Assembly (NCBI GenBank): GCA_020638065.1
Contig: JACKJG010000004.1
Location: 193,302-257,301, forward strand
Source of the DNA: Hyphomicrobiaceae bacterium
GTDB taxonomy: Bacteria > Pseudomonadota > Alphaproteobacteria > Rhizobiales > Devosiaceae
DNA: 64,000 bases
Direction: 5' to 3'
Shown: positions 30,201 through 39,200 of the stretch, in pieces
Position numbering within the stretch: position 1 is the stretch's first letter
Layout of the letters: each line of letters starts with the position of its first letter
Made by a program: the position numbers and the translations under genes
The notes under the pieces: generated by a model
Seen by the model: only the letters and a program-made list of their open reading frames with translations
The model's database searches: none
What the model was told of the DNA's origin: nothing

Positions 30201-33200
30201 CTCTGTGGGCGTGACCGCCTTTGCCTCGGATGCCGACGGCACGGACTCCGTGACCTATTCGCTGAGCAACGATGCCGGCGGGCTCTTCACCATCGATGCC
30301 AATACCGGCGAGGTCAGTGTCGCGGGCTCCCTCGATCGCGAGACAGCGGCAAGCTACGATATCGAGGTCACCGCGACCTCGACCGATGGCAGCACCTCGA
30401 CCAAGACCTTCACCATTGCCCTCAACGACCAGGACGAGTTCGATGTCGGTCCGGTCAGTGACAGCGATGCCGGCGCCAACACATTGGCCGAAGATGCCGC
30501 TGCGGGAACCGCGGTCGGTGTTGTGGCTTCTGCAAGTGACGCCGATGCCACCACCAATGCCATCACCTACTCCGTTGATGACAGCCGCTTCACTGTCGAT
30601 CCGGACGGCACCGTCCGTGTCGCCTCCGGCGCCTCGTTCGACTACGAGACCGAGACCTCGATCGATATCGTCGTGACCGCAACCTCTGCCGATGGTTCCT
30701 CCTCCAACCAGACCTTCACCCTCGACGTCACCGATGTGAACGAGAGTGGGGTTTCTGCGATCTCTGATAGTGACGCCACTCTGGACGCCGTCGACGAGAA
30801 CAGCGCCATCGGCACCTCTGTGGGCGTGACCGCCTTTGCCTCGGATGCGGATGGCACGGACTCCGTGACCTATTCGCTGAGCAACGATGCCGGCGGGCTC
30901 TTCACCATCGATGCCAATACCGGCGAGGTCAGTGTCGCGGGCTCCCTCGATCGTGAGAGTGCCGCAAGCTACGACATCGAGGTCACCGCGACCTCGACCG
31001 ATGGCAGCACGTCGACAAAGACCTTCACCATTGCCCTCAACGACCAGGACGAGTTCGATGTCGGTCCGGTCAGTGACAGCGATGCCGGTGCCAACACATT
31101 GGCCGAAGATGCCGCTGCGGGAACCGCGGTCGGTGTTGTGGCAAGTGCGTCGGACGCCGATGCCACCACCAACACCATCACCTATTCGGTCGACGATGCC
31201 AGGTTCACAGTCGATCCGGACGGCACCGTTCGCGTCGCAAGCGGGGCTTCGTTCGACTACGAGACCGAGACCTCGATCGATATCGTCGTGACCGCAACCT
31301 CGGCCGATGGCTCCTCCTCCAACCAGACCTTTACCCTCGACGTCACCGATGTGAACGAGAGTGGGGTTTCTGCGATCTCTGATAGTGACGCCACTCTGGA
31401 CGCCGTCGACGAGAACAGCGCCATCGGCACCTCTGTGGGCGTGACCGCCTTTGCCTCGGATGCGGATGGCACGGACTCCGTGACCTATTCGCTGAGCAAC
31501 GATGCCGGCGGGCTCTTCACCATCGATGCCAATACCGGCGAGGTCAGTGTCGCGGGCTCCCTCGATCGTGAGAGTGCCGCAAGCTACGATATCGAGGTCA
31601 CCGCGACCTCGACCGATGGCAGCACCTCGACCAAGACCTTCACCATTGCCCTCAACGACCAGGACGAGTTCGATGTCGGTCCGGTCAGTGACAGCGATGC
31701 CGGTGCCAACACATTGGCCGAAGATGCCGCTGCGGGAACCGCGGTCGGTGTTGTGGCTTCCGCAAGTGACGCCGATGCCACCACCAACACCATCACCTAT
31801 TCGGTCGACGATGCCAGGTTCACAGTCGATCCGGACGGCACCGTTCGTGTCGCCTCCGGCGCCTCGTTCGACTACGAGACCGAGACCTCGATCGATATCG
31901 TCGTGACCGCAACCTCTGCCGATGGTTCCTCCTCCAACCAGACCTTCACCCTCGACGTCACCGATGTGAACGAGAGCGGGGTCTCTGCGATCTCTGATAG
32001 TGATGCCACTCTGGACGCCGTCGACGAGAACAGCGCCATCGGCACCTCTGTGGGCGTGACCGCCTTTGCCTCGGATGCCGACGGCACGGACTCCGTGACC
32101 TATTCGCTGAGCAACGATGCCGGCGGGCTCTTCACCATCGATGCCAATACCGGCGAGGTCAGTGTCGCGGGCTCCCTCGATCGCGAGAGTGCGGCAAGCT
32201 ACGATATCGAGGTCACCGCGACCTCGACCGATGGCAGCACCTCGACCAAGACCTTCACCATTGCCCTCAACGACCAGGACGAGTTCGATGTCGGTCCGGT
32301 CAGTGACAGCGATGCCGGCGCCAACACATTGGCCGAAGATGCCGCTGCGGGAACGGCCGTCGGTGTTGTGGCTTCTGCAAGTGACGCCGACGCCACCACC
32401 AATGCCATCACCTATTCCGTTGATGACAGCCGCTTCACAGTCGATCCGGACGGTACCGTTCGTGTCGCCTCCGGCGCCTCGTTCGATTACGAGACCGAGA
32501 GCTCGATCGATATCGTCGTGACCGCAACCTCGGCCGATGGCTCCTCCTCCAACCAGACCTTTACCCTCGACGTCACCGATGTGAACGAGAGCGGGGTCTC
32601 TGCGATCTCTGATAGTGATGCCACTCTGGACGCCGTCGACGAGAACAGCGCCATCGGCACCTCTGTGGGCGTGACCGCCTTTGCCTCGGATGCGGACGGC
32701 ACCGATAGCGTCACTTACAGTCTCACCAACGATGCCGGCGGGCTCTTCACCATCGATGCCAATACCGGCGAGGTCAGTGTCGCGGGCTCCCTCGATCGCG
32801 AGACAGCGGCAAGCTACGATATCGAGGTCACCGCGACCTCGACCGATGGCAGCACCTCGACCAAGACCTTCACCATTGCCCTCAACGACCAGGACGAGTT
32901 CGATGTCGGTCCGGTCAGTGACAGCGATGCCGGCGCCAACACATTGGCCGAAGATGCCGCTGCGGGAACCGCGGTCGGTGTTGTGGCTTCTGCAAGTGAC
33001 GCCGATGCCACCAACAATGCCATCACCTATTCCGTTGATGACAGCCGCTTTACCGTCGATCCGGACGGCACCGTCCGTGTCGCCTCCGGCGCCTCGTTCG
33101 ACTACGAGACCGAGACCTCGATCGATATCGTCGTGACCGCAACCTCTGCCGATGGCTCCTCCTCCAACCAGACCTTTACCCTCGACGTCACCGATGTGAA

Positions 33201-36200
33201 CGAGAGCGGGGTCTCTGCGATCTCTGATAGTGACGCCACTCTGGACGCCGTCGACGAGAACAGCGCCATCGGCACCTCTGTGGGCGTGACCGCCTTTGCC
33301 TCGGATGCCGACGGCACGGACTCCGTGACCTATTCGCTGAGCAACGATGCCGGCGGGCTCTTCACCATCGATGCCAATACCGGCGAGGTCAGTGTCGCGG
33401 GCTCCCTCGATCGCGAGACAGCGGCAAGCTACGATATCGAGGTCACCGCGACCTCGACCGATGGCAGCACCTCGACCAAGACCTTCACCATTGCCCTCAA
33501 CGACCAGGACGAGTTCGATGTCGGTCCGGTCAGTGACAGCGATGCCGGCGCCAACACATTGGCCGAAGATGCCGCTGCGGGAACCGCGGTCGGTGTTGTG
33601 GCTTCTGCAAGTGACGCCGATGCCACCACCAATGCCATCACCTACTCCGTTGATGACAGCCGCTTCACTGTCGATCCGGACGGCACCGTCCGTGTCGCCT
33701 CCGGCGCTTCGTTCGACTACGAGACCGAGACCTCGATCGATATCGTCGTGACCGCAACCTCGGCCGACGGCTCCTCCTCCAACCAGACCTTCACCCTCGA
33801 CGTCACCGATGTGAACGAGAGCGGGGTCTCTGCGATCTCTGATAGTGACGCCACTCTGGACGCCGTCGACGAGAACAGCGCCATCGGCACCTCTGTGGGC
33901 GTGACCGCCTTTGCCTCGGATGCCGACGGCACCGATAGCGTCACTTACAGTCTCACCAACGATGCCGGCGGGCTCTTCACCATCGATGCCAATACCGGCG
34001 AGGTCAGTGTCGCGGGCTCCCTCGATCGCGAGAGTGCGGCAAGCTACGATATCGAGGTCACCGCGACCTCGACCGATGGCAGCACCTCGACAAAGACCTT
34101 CACCATTGCCCTCAACGACCAGGACGAGTTCGATGTCGGGCCGGTCAGTGACAGTGATGCCGGTGCCAACACATTGGCCGAAGATGCCGCTGCGGGAACC
34201 GCGGTCGGTGTTGTGGCTTCTGCAAGTGACGCCGACGCCACCACCAATGCCATCACCTATTCCGTTGATGACAGCCGCTTCACAGTCGATCCGGACGGTA
34301 CCGTTCGTGTCGCCTCCGGCGCTTCGTTCGACTACGAGACCGAGAGCTCGATCGATATCGTCGTGACCGCAACCTCGGCCGATGGCTCCTCCTCCAACCA
34401 GACCTTCACCCTCGACGTCACCGATGTGAACGAGAGCGGGGTCTCTGCGATCTCTGATAGTGACGCCACTCTGGACGCCGTCGACGAGAACAGCGCCATC
34501 GGCACCTCTGTGGGCGTGACCGCCTTTGCCTCGGATGCCGACGGCACCGATAGCGTCACTTACAGTCTCACCAACGATGCCGGCGGGCTCTTCACCATCG
34601 ATGCCAATACCGGCGAGGTCAGTGTCGCGGGCTCCCTCGATCGCGAGAGTGCGGCAAGCTACGATATCGAGGTCACCGCGACCTCGACCGATGGCAGCAC
34701 CTCGACCAAGACCTTCACCATTGCCCTCAACGACCAGGACGAGTTCGATGTCGGTCCGGTCAGTGACAGCGATGCCGGCGCCAACACATTGGCCGAAGAT
34801 GCCGCTGCGGGAACCGCGGTCGGTGTTGTGGCTTCTGCAAGTGACGCCGATGCCACCACCAATGCCATCACCTACTCCGTTGATGACAGCCGCTTCACTG
34901 TCGATCCGGACGGCACCGTCCGTGTCGCCTCCGGCGCCTCGTTCGACTACGAGACCGAGACCTCGATCGATATCGTCGTGACCGCAACCTCTGCCGATGG
35001 TTCCTCCTCCAACCAGACCTTCACCCTCGACGTCACCGATGTGAACGAGAGCGGGGTCTCTGCGATCTCTGATAGTGACGCCACTCTGGACGCCGTCGAC
35101 GAGAACAGCGCCATCGGCACCTCTGTGGGCGTGACCGCCTTTGCCTCGGATGCCGACGGCACGGACTCCGTGACCTATTCGCTGAGCAACGATGCCGGCG
35201 GGCTCTTCACCATCGATGCCAATACCGGCGAGGTCAGTGTCGCGGGCTCCCTCGATCGCGAGACAGCGGCAAGCTACGATATCGAGGTCACCGCGACCTC
35301 GACCGATGGCAGCACCTCGACCAAGACCTTCACCATTGCCCTCAACGACCAGGACGAGTTCGATGTCGGGCCGGTCAGTGACAGCGATGCCGGCGCCAAC
35401 ACATTGGCCGAAGATGCCGCTGCGGGAACCGCGGTCGGTGTTGTGGCTTCTGCAAGTGACGCCGATGCCACCACCAATGCCATCACCTACTCCGTTGATG
35501 ACAGCCGCTTCACTGTCGATCCGGACGGCACCGTCCGTGTCGCCTCCGGCGCCTCGTTCGACTACGAGACCGAGACCTCGATCGATATCGTCGTGACCGC
35601 AACCTCGGCCGACGGCTCCTCCTCCAACCAGACCTTCACCCTCGACGTCACCGATGTGAACGAGAGCGGGGTCTCTGCGATCTCTGATAGTGACGCCACT
35701 CTGGACGCCGTCGACGAGAACAGCGCCATCGGCACCTCTGTGGGCGTGACCGCCTTTGCCTCGGATGCCGACGGCACGGACTCCGTGACCTATTCGCTGA
35801 GCAACGATGCCGGCGGGCTCTTCACCATCGATGCCAATACCGGCGAGGTCAGTGTCGCGGGCTCCCTCGATCGCGAGAGTGCGGCAAGCTACGATATCGA
35901 GGTCACCGCGACCTCGACCGATGGCAGCACCTCGACCAAGACCTTCACCATTGCCCTCAACGACCAGGACGAGTTCGATGTCGGGCCGGTCAGTGACAGC
36001 GATGCCGGCGCCAACACATTGGCCGAAGATGCCGCTGCGGGAACCGCGGTCGGTGTTGTGGCTTCTGCAAGTGACGCCGATGCCACCACCAATGCCATCA
36101 CCTACTCCGTTGATGACAGCCGCTTCACTGTCGATCCGGACGGCACCGTCCGTGTCGCCTCCGGCGCCTCGTTCGACTACGAGACCGAGACCTCGATCGA

Positions 36201-39200
36201 TATCGTCGTGACCGCAACCTCGGCCGATGGCTCCTCCTCCAACCAGACCTTTACCCTCGACGTCACCGATGTGAACGAGGCGCCGACGGACATGGAATTC
36301 ACAGGCGATCAGTCGACCGCCGACAAGCAGGTCCTTAGCCTCAACGACGGCGAAAACGACCAGTACGCAGCAGCTTCGAATTTCAGCGACTTCCCGACTA
36401 GCGCCATTTCGTTCGAAGTGATGATGAATGCGGACTATTCGAACATCCATGTCAATGGCAGCCCGATCGTCTCGTACGATGCGAACAGCCACCCTAACGA
36501 ATTCACCATCCTCGCGCGCGCTGACGACTACGCGACCAACCCCGGCGGCCTATCGGTCTATATCAACAATCAGGTCGTGGAAGTCCCCAACCTCGCTTCC
36601 GGTCTCTATGACGGCACCGATCACCGCTTCTCGGTAACCTGGCAAAGTTCGACCGGCACGCTCAAGATCTATGTCGACGGTCAGCAGGAATATACGACCA
36701 CTGTAAAACAGGGCACCACTCTGGCCACCGGTGGGACTCTGGTGTTCGGCCAGGAACAGGACTCGGTCGGCGGCAGTTTCAACACCGATCAGATCTTCGT
36801 TGGCACGATGGATGACATCCGGCTCTTCAGTGACGTGCGCACTGCAACCGAAATCTCGGACAATGCAGATTCGCCGATCGCCGACCCCTCCTCCGAACAG
36901 GGCCTGGTCTCCAACTGGCAGATGACCGACAATGGCAGCGGCAAGATCGAAGACCTTGCCGGCTCGCATGATTTGACCCTGTCGGGTGGCGCAACGCTGA
37001 TTGGCGACACCTACATGACCGCCGGCACTGTCGTGGGCGATGTTTCCTCGGTCACCGATCCGGATACTGGCGACACCTTCACCTATTCCTTGCTTGACGA
37101 TGCAGGTGGAAAATACGTGATCGACGCCAATACCGGCGAAATCAAGCTCGCAGCCGATCACGACCTCACAGGCACCGTCGACAGCGACACGGTGACGGTT
37201 CAGGTGATGGATGCGGGCGGCAACACCTATTCCGAGACAGTCGGCATCGTTCTGGGAACGGACGGGTCGGACACCATCACCGGCACCAGCAATGCAGACA
37301 TCATCTATGCGGGCGATGCCAATGACGGTCAGGCGGCAGCGGCCAATTCGGTCTCGGTCACCAACAACAGCTTTGAGACCCAGAATCTCAATAACGCCAC
37401 CTCGCAGAGCGGGGCGCCAACAGGATGGTCCGGCACTGGCACCGTTGGCGTTCGCGACACCGACGGCTCCGAAATTACGGGCGGATCTGGCGAAAACGCT
37501 GCCTACACCAACGACAATTCGACGATCAGTCAGATACTTTCCACGAGTTTCGATTCAGCGAACAACTACGACGTCTCGTTGAAAGTTGGCATCCTGAACG
37601 GTTCGTCGAACACGCCCTACGTGGTCAACATCTACGCGGGCTCGACATTGATCGGAACGTATTCAGCCACCATCAGTTCGGGAAGCGCGGGCACCTACCA
37701 GACGGTTAGCTTCAATGTCGATGGCACCGGCCTTGAAGCCTATGACGGGCAATCGCTGAAGATAGAATTGGGCAAGAACTCTACGACCGGCGGCGCGGTC
37801 TATTTTGACAACGTTCAGGTCACTGAAAACGTGCCGGAAATCGTTGGTGGAGACACAATCGACGCCGGGGCCGGAAACGACACGATCTACGGCAGTTCCG
37901 GCGACGACATTGTCAGCGCCGGCACTGGAGACGATTACGCCTATCTCGGCGACGGCGACGACACTTTCGACACGACCAGCGGCTCCTCGGATGACAATGA
38001 CGGCGCCGATTATGTGGACGGCGGCGCGGGCAACGATACGATCTGGGCGGGTGGTGACGACGACACCATTTTCGGTGGTGCAGGCGATGACACGCTCTCG
38101 GGCGAAGCGGGAAATGACACGATCGACGGCGGAGATGGCACCGATACCGCGATATATACCGGAAACCGTACCGACTACGATGTGACCTTCGACGGCACGA
38201 ATTTCACGATTACCGACCTGAGATCGGGTTCGCCGGACGGAACCGACACAGTCGCCAACGTTGAGAATTTCCTGTTTGCGGACGGAACGGTCACGGCAGA
38301 CAACCTGATTGCCAACGTCGCGCCGACCGACATGACCTTTGCCGCCGACGCGACCTTCATGGACAACAAGCTCGCCGCGTCGCTGGACATCAATGCATCC
38401 GGATCGGGCTTGACGGCATCTTCCGGCATGGACATTGATAATCAGACCCAGTTCACCGTCGAGCTGAAAGTCAATTTCGCCTCCATCCCCGGCTCGGGCT
38501 ACGGCGGCGATCTGTTCAGCCAGTGTGACTCCTGGGACCAGAATGGCTGTTTCCTGAACATCTATGATGGCCAGATCGGCTACAATCAGTATAGCGGCGG
38601 CAGCTGGCAAGGCGGCGCCTATTCGTCAGCAGGAGTTCTGACGCCGGGTGTTGATTATACGATCTCGCTCGTGGTCAACAGCGGAACTGCCACAATCTAC
38701 GTCGACGGCGTGCAGGTGGCCAGCGGCTCGGTCCCATCCCCGATGGCCAATTCGTCAGCACCCATGTCGTTCCTCAACAATGCCGATGCCTCGGTCACCG
38801 AAATCCGGGTTTGGGACCCTGCCCTCTCGCAGTCCCAAATCCAGGCAAATCTAGATGCGGACCTGACGACCGGTTCGCAAACCGGGCTGATGGGCTTGTA
38901 CACATTTGACGAAGGTTCGGGGTCCACAGTTTTCGACCAGACTTCTGGCGGACACAATCTCACGCTGAACAGCGCCGAATCGACGTGGGTTGCAGGAACC
39001 GATATTGCAGACGGCTCTGTCATCGGATCGGTCAGCTCCGTGACTGACCTGACCTATGGTGACACGCACACCTTCTCCCTCATCGATGATGCCGGTGGCA
39101 AATTCGCCATCGACGCCAATACCGGTGACATCTCGATTGTCGGCAACCACGATACCTCCTCGGCCTACAGTGACACAATTACGGTCAAGGCCACCGACTC

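Noticed and set aside
25825..36279. CRISPR array or satellite-type non-coding repeat
   Set aside because: Units are 615 bp with no short repeat/unique spacer structure, and the frame is continuous with protein-level conservation.
25147..36492. 3781-residue minus-strand open frame as a gene
   Set aside because: It lies exactly opposite the repeat array of a clear gene; its length is explained by a repeat unit divisible by three in GC-rich DNA. It has no start signal, domain or composition of a real protein.
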